Positions 8,943 through 17,314 of a stretch of 64,000 nucleotides of DNA are shown one piece after another. The stretch is from Candidatus Nitrotoga sp. HW29 (GTDB lineage Bacteria; Pseudomonadota; Gammaproteobacteria; Burkholderiales; Gallionellaceae), in contig NZ_CAKMAA020000011.1 in the NCBI RefSeq assembly GCF_924101635.2, positions 1 to 64,000 on the forward strand. Direction: 5' to 3'. A model generated the notes under the pieces. It was not told the DNA's origin, made no database searches, and saw nothing but the letters and a program-made list of their open reading frames with translations. The position numbers and the translations under genes are program-made. How positions within the stretch are numbered: position 1 is the stretch's first letter; each line of letters opens with the position of its first letter.

Positions 8943-9887
8943 TTACTTTGCGACCTCGGGTTTGTTTGTATCTGATGATTTAATATCACCAGATTTCACT
9001 CCAGAATTTGTCCAGAAACGATTGACTGCCTCTTCATTTAATTTCAACGCTGGATCAGTGAGTATGCCTCCCAAAAGAGTTGAGCGGAATTCGTTAAGAT
9101 ATTTCTCACGCTCCTCTTTTATTATTTTTTCCTTTACCAGTTCAAATGAACGCACCTGCTTTAATTGTTTTTCATGAAGCTGGATGATGTGATAGCCAAA
9201 AATTGTTTTAATCGGTTCACTAATATCGCCCGGGGAGCTAATAGCAAAAGCCGCGTCTGAAAATGGCTTAACCATTTTTCCCTCTTCAAAAAAACCGAGG
9301 TCGCCTTTATTCCCTTTAGCACTTGGATCATCTGAATATTCCAAGGCTAACTCTTCAAATTTTTTACCATTAAGCGCCTGTTCACGGACTTGTCGAATGC
9401 GTTGCAACGCCTCTTCCGGTGTTCTGGCTTTGGTGTCTACCAGAATATGTGAAGCATGTATTTTCGCTGGCAAAGTATATTTTTCAATATCTACCAGATA
9501 TAGCTCGCGAGCACGCGCATCAAAATTTGGTACCGTAATCGCCTTGGTGGCTTGAGTGATATACTCCTGCGCCAGAAGCTTGTCAGATGCTAGCTCTATT
9601 TGCTTACTGATCAAAGGTTCACGATCAATACCGGTGTTCCGCGCTTGTACAGCTAGTGTCTTGTTAATAAGCAGACTTTCAAGTAGTTTGGCAATACGAG
9701 ATTTGCTCATCAACACTTCCGCGCGATGTTCGATCGGAATACGCATGAGTTCTGCTTCAAAATCCAAGCTAGTAACTTGAACCTGCTTGGACTCAACCAA
9801 TACTTGCTGCTCCTCGCCCAATGCCGGAGCAGCGCAACAAACCATCACAACTAGCGCCGCATAATGTTTTAAATACATCCATCTCAT
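8943..9887 (-). CDS. Periplasmic peptidyl-prolyl cis-trans isomerase, parvulin type (SurA/PpiC-like)
   Basis: A 314-residue exported protein. Residues 1-24 look like a signal peptide (AALVVMVCCAAPALG); residues about 40-130 resemble the SurA N-terminal chaperone region; residues about 143-240 are a rotamase domain with KIHASHILV, the GDLGFFEEGKM block and FGYHIIQL. Such proteins speed proline isomerisation and escort outer-membrane or secreted proteins. Similar enzymes (EpsD-like) are often found in exopolysaccharide loci, which fits the linkage to the ABC exporter genes. A second in-frame ATG three codons later is an equally possible start. Confidence 0.82.
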   Translation of the reverse strand: MRWMYLKHYAALVVMVCCAAPALGEEQQVLVESKQVQVTSLDFEAELMRIPIEHRAEVLMSKSRIAKLLESLLINKTLAVQARNTGIDREPLISKQIELASDKLLAQEYITQATKAITVPNFDARARELYLVDIEKYTLPAKIHASHILVDTKARTPEEALQRIRQVREQALNGKKFEELALEYSDDPSAKGNKGDLGFFEEGKMVKPFSDAAFAISSPGDISEPIKTIFGYHIIQLHEKQLKQVRSFELVKEKIIKEEREKYLNEFRSTLLGGILTDPALKLNEEAVNRFWTNSGVKSGDIKSSDTNKPEVAK

Positions 9888-9921
9888 TATCTTTAATAAC
9901 CTCTATAAAATAATTGCAAAT

Positions 9922-9953
9922 AAAAAACTCCCCCATCTTTAAAGATGGGGGAG
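9922..9953 (-). terminator. Strong intrinsic terminator
   Basis: A perfect palindrome CTCCCCCATCTTT / AAAGATGGGGGAG is followed, on the minus strand, by TTTTTT. It closes the exported-protein gene that stops at 9988 and insulates the ppiC-like gene from it. Confidence 0.92.
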
Positions 9954-9987
9954 AAATACACGGAAACTCTTTCAGGCCAAGCTGATT

Positions 9988-10635
9988 TTACCAAGAAGTC
10001 GGCAAGTAAATCGATGTAGGCTTGTTTGACTGTATCAGTTTATTGTACTCCATATACGCCACTGGTTCCTGTTTAGTATCGTGGAAAGGATATTTGTTAA
10101 TCGTTTCAAAAGCCCAATTCCATCGTTTAATTTCTGAAATAGGCGAATTTCGCGTTGGGGTGGTTTGTGGGATTGGGTTTACTGTCGAGACAGTCACAGT
10201 CACAGAGGCAGAAGTACTAGGTCCCACATTATTAGTCGCTATAACTGAATAGGTAGTGTTAGCTTGTGGATTTACGCCAACACTGCTAGCAGTTGAAAAG
10301 CCACTACTGTTGACAGTCCATGCATAAGTAGTAGTGTTGGTTATATTAGAGCAATTTGCATACAATGTAGTAGCACCACCTGCATTGATTGGGTTAGCCG
10401 AAGCATAGGGAGCACACACAGGCGCTACTGTAGGCGTTGGAACTGGCTCTGTACCAGAGCCGCAGGTTATGGTCAGGTTACCGTTGGAATCAGCGCTATA
10501 TCCGCTATACGAAGCACATGAATTCCCCGTTACGCCCGACAAAAGTACTGTACCGGCCAAAACCGGTCCTGCGTTAAACATCAGTAAAGCTACCCCAATT
10601 ACTACACTTCTTGTACTAATTAATTTCGTTTTCAT
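9988..10635 (-). CDS. Exported protein with Ig-like domain, function unknown
   Basis: A 215-residue protein that I do not recognise. It starts with a classical signal peptide (MKTKLISTRSVVIGVALLMF, cut after VLAG), then a Ser/Gly/Thr-rich part with two cysteines, a linker TEPVPTPTVAPV and an Ig-like beta domain (about residues 75-150: GGATTLYANCS, TYAWTVNSS, NTTYSVIATN, SASVTVTV). The last 50 residues are charged and end in PTSW. The ATG is set by GGAGG five bases upstream; an upstream TTG is less likely. It stands alone, between a strong terminator and an AT-rich promoter region. A surface or adhesion role is only inference from composition. Confidence 0.7.
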   Translation of the reverse strand: MKTKLISTRSVVIGVALLMFNAGPVLAGTVLLSGVTGNSCASYSGYSADSNGNLTITCGSGTEPVPTPTVAPVCAPYASANPINAGGATTLYANCSNITNTTTYAWTVNSSGFSTASSVGVNPQANTTYSVIATNNVGPSTSASVTVTVSTVNPIPQTTPTRNSPISEIKRWNWAFETINKYPFHDTKQEPVAYMEYNKLIQSNKPTSIYLPTSW

Positions 10636-11070
10636 ACTAGCCTCCAAATAATGGAATTAGTTATTCTTTCGTGGGAGCACTGTTTTCCATAAAATGGAAT
10701 CACTTTCAGTGCATAACAACAAAAGGTTCAATTTAAAAAAATCATACACATATTAAATTTAATTATTTAGTTATTTAGTTAATATAATATCTTGCTGTTC
10801 CATTTAATTCGTTTAAAACTCCCGGTACTGTTCAAACTATTAATATTTTTTTAGGTGTTAATTTAATGATTTTTTCAAAGTCTAGAAAAGCACTTATCTC
10901 ATAACAAATAAGCTGACTACATTTATATTTTAAAACGTACTATTACCAATAGCGAGTCTATTGCGCCAAATGGTCATAATTAGGGGATAAATGGTAATTG
11001 TATACAATGTTTACATTGATAATCTATAAACTGTCTAGATGAATAAGAATTTTTGTAATATTTCCCGACC
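10636..11070. other. AT-rich promoter region with TTCCAT/ATGGAA repeats
   Basis: No gene is visible. A short palindrome TTCCAT-AAA-ATGGAA (10685-10699) sits about 55 bases upstream of the exported-protein ATG; ATGGAA also occurs at 10651-10656 and its complement TTCCAT at 10798-10803. These could be operator half-sites or chance in AT-rich DNA. Confidence 0.35.
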
Positions 11071-11107
11071 AAAAAAATAGGAGCACGGAATTTCTTCCGC
11101 ACTCCTA
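11071..11107 (-). terminator. Intrinsic terminator of the 496-residue exported protein gene
   Basis: On the minus strand the arms TAGGAG..GCGGAA and TTCCG..CTCCTA pair with a small 2x2 internal loop and are followed by TTTTTTT. It begins 47 bases after the stop codon at 11155. Confidence 0.88.
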
Positions 11108-11154
11108 GCTTAGTCAATACGCCCACACGCTGCGCATTGACTCACAAAAAAATG

Positions 11155-12645
11155 TTAGTTAGTGTTATGTATAGAAACCGTATATTTGTGATTAAAATTG
11201 CCACCATATGTTGCCATAACTCCAGGCGCCGCATTTTGATTAATAAAATCTTGCACCATGAAACCAACGGTAGGCAATCCAAAATAAGTATCGCCGTCTT
11301 GGCTTGTCATCGAATGCGACGCATCGACATGATGATCGCCATTCGCATCGTTTTGCCCATTGACAGCCGGTACGTTAGTAGCGGAGAAAGCCATCCTCAA
11401 CCAGCCATTCTCAAAGCTAACTGGAACATTAACTCCGTTGGCAGATGCTAGCACGTTACTATCCTTAAAGGTCATGACAGTAGTTTCCCAGCATAGCGAC
11501 GTACCACCGATTGCTTGTGGTGGAGAGAAGTCTTGGATAATGACATTGCCTTCTTCACGATTCCAGTAGCTCAGGGTAACAGGCTCGCACGCACCATTAA
11601 GCCAGAACTTATGAGTAAATGGGCTGAAAAGCTGGGTTCCATCTGATGCCAATGACGGATTATGGACAGGAACATAATGCCGTTTTGTCGGCATTGTTAT
11701 TACCCAGTCGGTGCCAGACAGGGTACCAGTATCCAATACATACTCATTGATAATATTGTTGTGCATCAACAACGAACTCACTGAATCCTCACCAGCACCC
11801 CAAGAACTTGTTACAGTTCCGACACCGTCGAAAACGATACTAGTGGTATCTGCGAATCTCATATCCGGCAAAATACTGCCCGGTGCATTCCAGATATTCT
11901 GAACACTACCTGGAGCGAAGGCATCCAAAGCAACAGGGTCATATCCGAAATCAGTTCCACCTGCAACGTTTACCAAGGAAGCCGTTCCTGCCAAGCCACC
12001 GGTTGACGGATTGGCTCTAGCCGATTGCCCACCCACATTAACCGTACTAGCCACTCCCATATCCATGGTTGCAGCTTGAACTACTGCGCAATTTGCAGGC
12101 ACACCACCTACGTGTGTCACAGCTGCTTCGATCGCTGTGTTTGTAATAGTGCCCATTTCAATAATTTCGAAATAGCCTTCACGTGTACGATCCAGCGAAG
12201 TGGTTTCACCATCCCCGCCACTTCCCACAATGCCTTCAAGATTGGCGCCTGAATATGCGAAATTCACGAACTCTTTGCCGCCAACAGGAATCGCTGGGGC
12301 GGTGCAAGACTTATCAGCAGTTACAAGCTTTGCACCGTTAGCCGTATTTACAACCGCACCAGTCCACATGTCGTTTTTTGACAAGTAGAGGTTAAAGTCA
12401 AGTACTTCGCGGCTGTTCTTACCTTCGGTAAAACGAACTTTCACAGCCTTAGCAGAGCTTGTAGTATTCACTACGGACAAATAAGTGTCCATTCCACCGC
12501 GTGTGGTGTAGTAAGGGTAAATCAAAACCTGACCTAAACCATTTGAATTTACATGTACCGCAGAGCTTGCTGTATTCGCAATACCAACCGAACTTACCGC
12601 TGCCACCAAAGCAAGATACAGTGACTTTCTTTTAAATTTTTGCAT
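11155..12645 (-). CDS. Large exported protein of unknown function
   Basis: A 496-residue protein with a clear signal peptide (SLYLALVAAVSSVGIANTASSA) and a mature part low in lysine and rich in Gly, Ala, Thr, Val and Asn. It opens with NGLGQVLIYPYYTTRGGMDTY and contains two or three cysteines spaced along the chain; the pattern is of alternating beta strands. Proteins of this size and opening motif occur as uncharacterised surface or S-layer-like proteins in beta- and gammaproteobacteria, but no function is established to my knowledge. AAGGAG lies ten bases before the ATG and a terminator follows, so it is a well-expressed single gene. Export through the neighbouring type II secretion system is conceivable but unproven. 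Confidence 0.75.
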   Translation of the reverse strand: MQKFKRKSLYLALVAAVSSVGIANTASSAVHVNSNGLGQVLIYPYYTTRGGMDTYLSVVNTTSSAKAVKVRFTEGKNSREVLDFNLYLSKNDMWTGAVVNTANGAKLVTADKSCTAPAIPVGGKEFVNFAYSGANLEGIVGSGGDGETTSLDRTREGYFEIIEMGTITNTAIEAAVTHVGGVPANCAVVQAATMDMGVASTVNVGGQSARANPSTGGLAGTASLVNVAGGTDFGYDPVALDAFAPGSVQNIWNAPGSILPDMRFADTTSIVFDGVGTVTSSWGAGEDSVSSLLMHNNIINEYVLDTGTLSGTDWVITMPTKRHYVPVHNPSLASDGTQLFSPFTHKFWLNGACEPVTLSYWNREEGNVIIQDFSPPQAIGGTSLCWETTVMTFKDSNVLASANGVNVPVSFENGWLRMAFSATNVPAVNGQNDANGDHHVDASHSMTSQDGDTYFGLPTVGFMVQDFINQNAAPGVMATYGGNFNHKYTVSIHNTN

Positions 12646-12868
12646 TATCGCTAGACTCCTTATATTTTATTACGAAATGTTTGAAGCTTGACTTCAAGAA
12701 AAGATTTTTATTACTTTTATAAAGTACTACTCCAATAATTACTACAGTCGACTTTAGAAATTACTGCGATGTTATTGTATATCATAGTTGTTTCATTTTA
12801 CAAGTGATTTTTTATACACATAATCCTCCTATTAAATCCATAACTACAATTAAATCCATAACCACAAA

Positions 12869-13315
12869 TTATCTACGCGGGACGTACCACCATTTTCCGT
12901 CTTGACGCATCCATTTCTCATCTAAACGGGTCTCAAGTGATTTAATATCACGGTAGCCATACTCAATTGCCATTAACACTTTGCACTGGTCTTGCTCGCA
13001 AGAAACAGAATCTACATTTGCTGCTTTCCAATTACCACCACGGAATTTAGCTTTATATACATCGAGCGACATAACTTCACGCGTACCCGGGCTTAGATAA
13101 TTATATGCCTTGGCAAAATCCCCTTTTATTAAGGCTCCCCAGCGAGCAGTGGCAAGATCGGCAACCATCTTTTGCGGCTCCACCTGCACGGACTGAGCTA
13201 AGCCGCCACCCGATCCCGCACAACCCATCATTCCCATACTCAGGATAAACGCTGCCGCTCCCTTCTGTAGTTCATGAATCCATTCCACACATCCGTTTTT
13301 CAAAAGCTCACCCAA
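12869..13315 (-). CDS. Small putative lipoprotein
   Basis: About 148 residues. A hydrophobic stretch AAAFILSMGMMGCAGSG ends in a lipobox-like MMGCAG, so lipid attachment at that cysteine is likely. The rest (LATARWGALIKGDFAKAYNYLSPGTR, then WKAANVDSVSCEQDQCKV and KWWYVPRR) resembles the NTF2-like or DUF4878-like fold often seen in lipoproteins with no known role. The start is uncertain: the longest frame begins at TTG; GTG nine codons later would give a cleaner signal peptide. It follows gspD by 356 bases on the same strand. Confidence 0.6.
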   Translation of the reverse strand: MGELLKNGCVEWIHELQKGAAAFILSMGMMGCAGSGGGLAQSVQVEPQKMVADLATARWGALIKGDFAKAYNYLSPGTREVMSLDVYKAKFRGGNWKAANVDSVSCEQDQCKVLMAIEYGYRDIKSLETRLDEKWMRQDGKWWYVPRR

Positions 13316-13671
13316 AATATTTATAAATTTATTATTCGACTATAGTCACCTTTGCGTTAATAAGCTGTCAAGAACAATCTAAATTCTTTCATCACGATGT
13401 CTCTTTTTCACAACACAAAATGGATTCTCCTAGTTATTTTGATATTAATGAACCGTTACTAATTTCAGCATCAAACAATTTATTACCTGAAATTTATTTA
13501 CGAAAGATTTTAAATCAGATTTAAATCTGTCAATTATCAACACACAGGATTTCACTTTTCACCTCTCATCGGTATTCATCTTGCATATCAGTTTACGACA
13601 AGCGTCAGAAATACTTTAGGATACCCCAAAGTTTTCTTAATGCAGGCAAGACATTATTTGAGCAAAGGAAC
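13316..13671. other. Spacer between gspD and the lipoprotein gene
   Basis: AT-rich, no gene seen. A perfect 12-bp palindrome AGATTTAAATCT lies at 13517-13528, preceded by a partial second copy (GATTTTAAATC). No U-tract terminator follows gspD clearly. Confidence 0.45.
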
Positions 13672-15936
13672 CTATTTAACTTGCTTATCCATTTGTTTAG
13701 ATATATCGTCAGGTTTCCCAACTCTCTCCAGAAGCTCATTCAATCCGGCAGGTTTCTTTGGCATATCGCTAGATTTCCCAGCACTCTCCAAAAGATCACC
13801 TAATCCACTAAGTCTTTTACGGAATTCTTCGCTGACATCACGTGCCTGCTGATTATTAGCCACCAAACGCGGTGTAATCAGAAGTACCAGTTCAGTGCGG
13901 TTATTAGCAAAAGTCTGAGCGCCAAACAATCCACCGACAAATGGAATTTTCGATAGGTACGGCAATCCGCTGCTCGCTACAGTTTTGTTTTCCGTAATTA
14001 ATCCACCCAATACCATAGTCTCGCCGGATTTAACCACCACTGTGGTTTTTACCGCACGTTTGCTGATAGTAGGTGAGTTAATTGAAGATGTTGTCGTTAT
14101 TGAGGCCGCACTAACCTCTTGATTGATATCCATCGTAACTTGACCACCGGCATTAATACGTGGCGTAACTGTTAACAAAATTCCGGTATCAATATACTGA
14201 ATTGAGGCAATCAGCCCTGTGGTAGAGCCTAAAACCGATTGGGTTTGGCTAGTGATTGGTACCCGATCTCCGACCTGGATTTTGGCGGTTTGATTGTCGG
14301 TAACCATTATATGTGGTGAAGAGATCACCTTGACGCGCGAATCGGTTGCCAACAAATTGAGCGCAGAAGACACCCCTCCTGCCACGTTTGAATTGCTCAT
14401 TATGTAGGAAAAACCGGGCGCCAACGCACTAATCCCGGGACCGCCAGTATCGAGCTTACCGCTACCATGCCTTCCATTATTAAAGGCCCATTCCAAGCCG
14501 AATTTCAAATCACCCGTTAGCGTTACTTCCGCGATGGTAACATCAATTAAAACTTGTCGCGGTGGCACATCAAGCTTGCGAACAGCGGTTTCTATTTTTT
14601 CATAATTGGCTGGTGAGGCCAGGATCAACAAGACATTATTGTCCTTGTCGGCGAGCACGCGAACGTCCCCCTTAACCGCGACACTATCGCCTGCAGCCGC
14701 TAGCTGTTCCGGGGTTGCATCCGCAGGAGTTTCTGTCGATTTTACCTCTGCCGGAGCCAAGCCAGGAGCAAGCGCAGGCGGGAGCGAAGTTGAGGTGGCT
14801 GATTTACTGAATACATTATTGAGTAATGCTGCCAGTTTTTCAGCCATTCCATTCTGTACCGGATAAACGAACAAGCGCATGCCACCACCGACCCCGCCAG
14901 TGTGATCCAAACGTTCAATCCAAATTTTGGCTTGTTCAAGATATTTGGGTTGCTGCGTGATAACCAAAATAGCATTAAGACGCTCAATGGGAACCAGCTT
15001 CACAACTCCGGCCAACGGACTTAGCGCCTGAGCACCAAAAATCTTATTGAGATCAGCTACTGCAGTCTTTACATCAACACTTTGCAACGTGAATAAAGCA
15101 ACTGACATACCAGACAGCCAATCCACATCAAACATGGCGATAGTATCCTGCAAATGTTTTAATTCGCGTTCAGTACCGGAAAGAATAATAAGGTTGCGTG
15201 CTTCATCAATACGTACGGCATTCGCTTCAGTCACAAATGGCTCAAGAATCTTTACCATTTCCTTGGCGGCGATAAACTTCAATGGCGCAATTTGAACACT
15301 GTAACCACGACCACCTTGCAATATTACCTTGTCGTCTCCTAATTGCGGGGTGATCGAGCCGCGCGTGGCCGTAGCAGCTGGCACCACTTTATAAATCCCT
15401 TCTTCTCTGATGATCGCCGCACCATTCATGCGCAACAACGTTTCCAGTGTTGGCAGTAAATCCTTTCTCTGAAGAGGGCTACTGGTATGTAAATTGATTA
15501 CTCCTTGCACCTTAGGATCTATAATATAAGTTTCATTAAATATATCGCCAACAATTGCTTTAACAACTTCGCGTAAATCAGCACCCTCGAAATTGAGCAT
15601 CATCTCGTCTCCCGCAGCTGGTTTGGCCACGCTTGCAACTGGCGGTACCGGCGCATTGACAAATACTCCAGTACCGGGATACAACTTGACCTTCTCCGGG
15701 CCATCTACAACAACAGGTTTCTCCTCTTTCTTGTTCTTGGTCTCCGCATCACTAATATTCTGCGTAACAAAGTGCGGCTTCACAACCCCTTCGTTTTTCT
15801 TTTCGTCACTCTTTTTTTCATCAATCTTCTTTTCTTCACTTTTCTTCGCTTCGAATGCCTTGAAAAAATTAGCACACCCTCCCAGAATAGGGAGCGTAAT
15901 CATCACTAGTATCCAATGCCGGTAAGTTTTATTCAT
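13672..15936 (-). CDS. gspD: Type II secretion secretin GspD
   Basis: A 754-residue outer-membrane secretin. The N-terminus ends in the lipobox LGGCAN, so this secretin is itself probably lipid-anchored, which is not the rule for GspD. After a Lys/Glu-rich linker come the N0 domain (MLNFEGADLREVVKAIVGDI), the N1-N3 modules with YSVQIAPLKFIAAKEMV and VFSKSATS, and the secretin barrel from about residue 460 (VLIDVTIAEVTL) with the VPITSQ signature near 555 and a final strand ELVLLITPRLV. The 15-mer ring forms the gate through which folded proteins leave. It is the last gene of the type II locus here, 56 bases after the GspC-like gene. The charged tail after about residue 715 may be an S-domain equivalent. 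Confidence 0.93.
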   Translation of the reverse strand: MNKTYRHWILVMITLPILGGCANFFKAFEAKKSEEKKIDEKKSDEKKNEGVVKPHFVTQNISDAETKNKKEEKPVVVDGPEKVKLYPGTGVFVNAPVPPVASVAKPAAGDEMMLNFEGADLREVVKAIVGDIFNETYIIDPKVQGVINLHTSSPLQRKDLLPTLETLLRMNGAAIIREEGIYKVVPAATATRGSITPQLGDDKVILQGGRGYSVQIAPLKFIAAKEMVKILEPFVTEANAVRIDEARNLIILSGTERELKHLQDTIAMFDVDWLSGMSVALFTLQSVDVKTAVADLNKIFGAQALSPLAGVVKLVPIERLNAILVITQQPKYLEQAKIWIERLDHTGGVGGGMRLFVYPVQNGMAEKLAALLNNVFSKSATSTSLPPALAPGLAPAEVKSTETPADATPEQLAAAGDSVAVKGDVRVLADKDNNVLLILASPANYEKIETAVRKLDVPPRQVLIDVTIAEVTLTGDLKFGLEWAFNNGRHGSGKLDTGGPGISALAPGFSYIMSNSNVAGGVSSALNLLATDSRVKVISSPHIMVTDNQTAKIQVGDRVPITSQTQSVLGSTTGLIASIQYIDTGILLTVTPRINAGGQVTMDINQEVSAASITTTSSINSPTISKRAVKTTVVVKSGETMVLGGLITENKTVASSGLPYLSKIPFVGGLFGAQTFANNRTELVLLITPRLVANNQQARDVSEEFRKRLSGLGDLLESAGKSSDMPKKPAGLNELLERVGKPDDISKQMDKQVK

Positions 15937-15992
15937 GCCCGTTCTCTTTTCTCTGTAATAGCATTTTAACTTCTCAATGAAAATATGTTTGT

Positions 15993-16739
15993 TTATTCGG
16001 ACGGTTGTTGTCGCAATGCACGGCGGCGTTCAAAAACAGACCGTGGATCATTCACATTCTGCTCCGGAGCTGGAATTGACGCCCCAGGTAGTGGCACAGC
16101 GGGAGCGGCAAGTTGCGCTGGCGCATGTTGGCTTCCGGATTTTCCTGCCGGCCCTGATACTGTTTTAATTTTCAGTATTATTTCCTCGTGCTCATCGCCC
16201 TGTTTGAAGATAATTTTATCACGCTCCAATTTCTCAACTTGCATGCCGTTGATTTCTTGACCCAACTCGACACGCACCATCTTGCGAGAAGCGACTTCTC
16301 GTAACAACGCAATATTTTTATCTTTAGTAATAATAATGCCGTCCAAAATAAATTGCCCCTTGCGCATGGTTGGCTTAGGAGGCTCTATCGCAACAGGCAC
16401 AAGCGGCGGAGGCGGCGGCAACAAAGTTCGTGAACGGTGAGTAGACGTAGACGATGCCGAACGTCCACTCGGCACAAACTTAGGAGGCAATGGGCGACGG
16501 CTTGAGACAAACAGTGGCCGTGCCAATATCTCTGTATAGGATTTGTCCAGTGACCGTAAAGCAAACTCCGGCTGTAATGGCAGCACCGCCGGCCTGGTTT
16601 TTTGAGGCTTTGGCAACGGCATGGGCAAGTTGACGCGATTACCCCAACCCAGTTCGGTGCCAATCGTTCCAGTCAAAAACAAAATCAACACCAGCAATAA
16701 TAGCGTCGTGAACTGACGGGGTTCGAAGGGCAATTTCAT
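15993..16739 (-). CDS. Type II secretion inner-membrane protein with HR domain (GspC-like)
   Basis: A 248-residue protein with one N-terminal membrane helix (TTLLLLVLILFLTGTIG), a Pro-rich periplasmic linker and an HR-type beta domain at about 125-200 (RKGQFILDGIIITKDKN, MVRVELGQEINGMQVEKL). GspC and PilP share this layout: the HR domain contacts the N0 domain of the secretin and links inner and outer membrane parts. No PDZ domain follows; the chain ends in a Pro/Ala-rich tail. Its place between gspM and gspD is where some betaproteobacteria have a gene labelled gspN, so the name is open. Its ATG overlaps the gspM stop as ATGA. Confidence 0.7.
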   Translation of the reverse strand: MKLPFEPRQFTTLLLLVLILFLTGTIGTELGWGNRVNLPMPLPKPQKTRPAVLPLQPEFALRSLDKSYTEILARPLFVSSRRPLPPKFVPSGRSASSTSTHRSRTLLPPPPPLVPVAIEPPKPTMRKGQFILDGIIITKDKNIALLREVASRKMVRVELGQEINGMQVEKLERDKIIFKQGDEHEEIILKIKTVSGPAGKSGSQHAPAQLAAPAVPLPGASIPAPEQNVNDPRSVFERRRALRQQPSE

Positions 16740-17314
16740 TTTTTATCCGCTATCAACGTATAGCCAGATACATCAAACTGCGCTATTAGTTCCGGCTCTA
16801 CCACAGGTGCGCCCTTATTCAAAGCATTGGCCTGCGAGCGCAGGCTGACATTATCAAGCAGCAAATAGGGCTGAACTGTTTCTATAGCATAAAGAATTTT
16901 TCTCAGTGTGGGCAGATTGCTGGTAAATTGGATATTGACCGTAACACGACGATAACCGCCGTCATCCTTGAATGGCACTACCTGCATGCTAACTAACTTA
17001 CCTCCATTGGCCTCGATCAAATTTTTTACGGTTTCCTGAATTTCCGAAGCGGCCAATGCGACGCCGGTATTTCTGAGGAAATGCTGGCGACCATTTTTTT
17101 GCTCCACCTGATCGAGTGCCGACTGGACTTCAGCATGGCTCGCTACAACATGCCGATAACGTCCTAAATAATCGACTAGACTATCCAGTGACTGATCGTA
17201 ATGGCGATGCAACATGCTAATCGGAATAAATATTAGCAAAATGCTAATCGTCAGAAACAATATTAACAACCCAATGGCCAAGCCACGACTTTGATTTTTA
17301 TTGAGAGCACGCAT
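16736..17314 (-). CDS. gspM: Type II secretion protein GspM
   Basis: A 192-residue bitopic inner-membrane protein: one helix near the N-terminus (LAIGLLILFLTISILLIFIP), a coiled-coil stretch, then a ferredoxin-like domain ending in the pattern of the GspM/PilO group (VNIQFTSNLPTLRKILYAIE, LLLDNVSLRSQ). It forms the assembly platform with GspL, GspF and GspE. Its ATG overlaps the gspL stop codon (ATGA), and its own stop overlaps the next gene in the same way, indicating translational coupling. Confidence 0.85.
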   Translation of the reverse strand: MRALNKNQSRGLAIGLLILFLTISILLIFIPISMLHRHYDQSLDSLVDYLGRYRHVVASHAEVQSALDQVEQKNGRQHFLRNTGVALAASEIQETVKNLIEANGGKLVSMQVVPFKDDGGYRRVTVNIQFTSNLPTLRKILYAIETVQPYLLLDNVSLRSQANALNKGAPVVEPELIAQFDVSGYTLIADKK

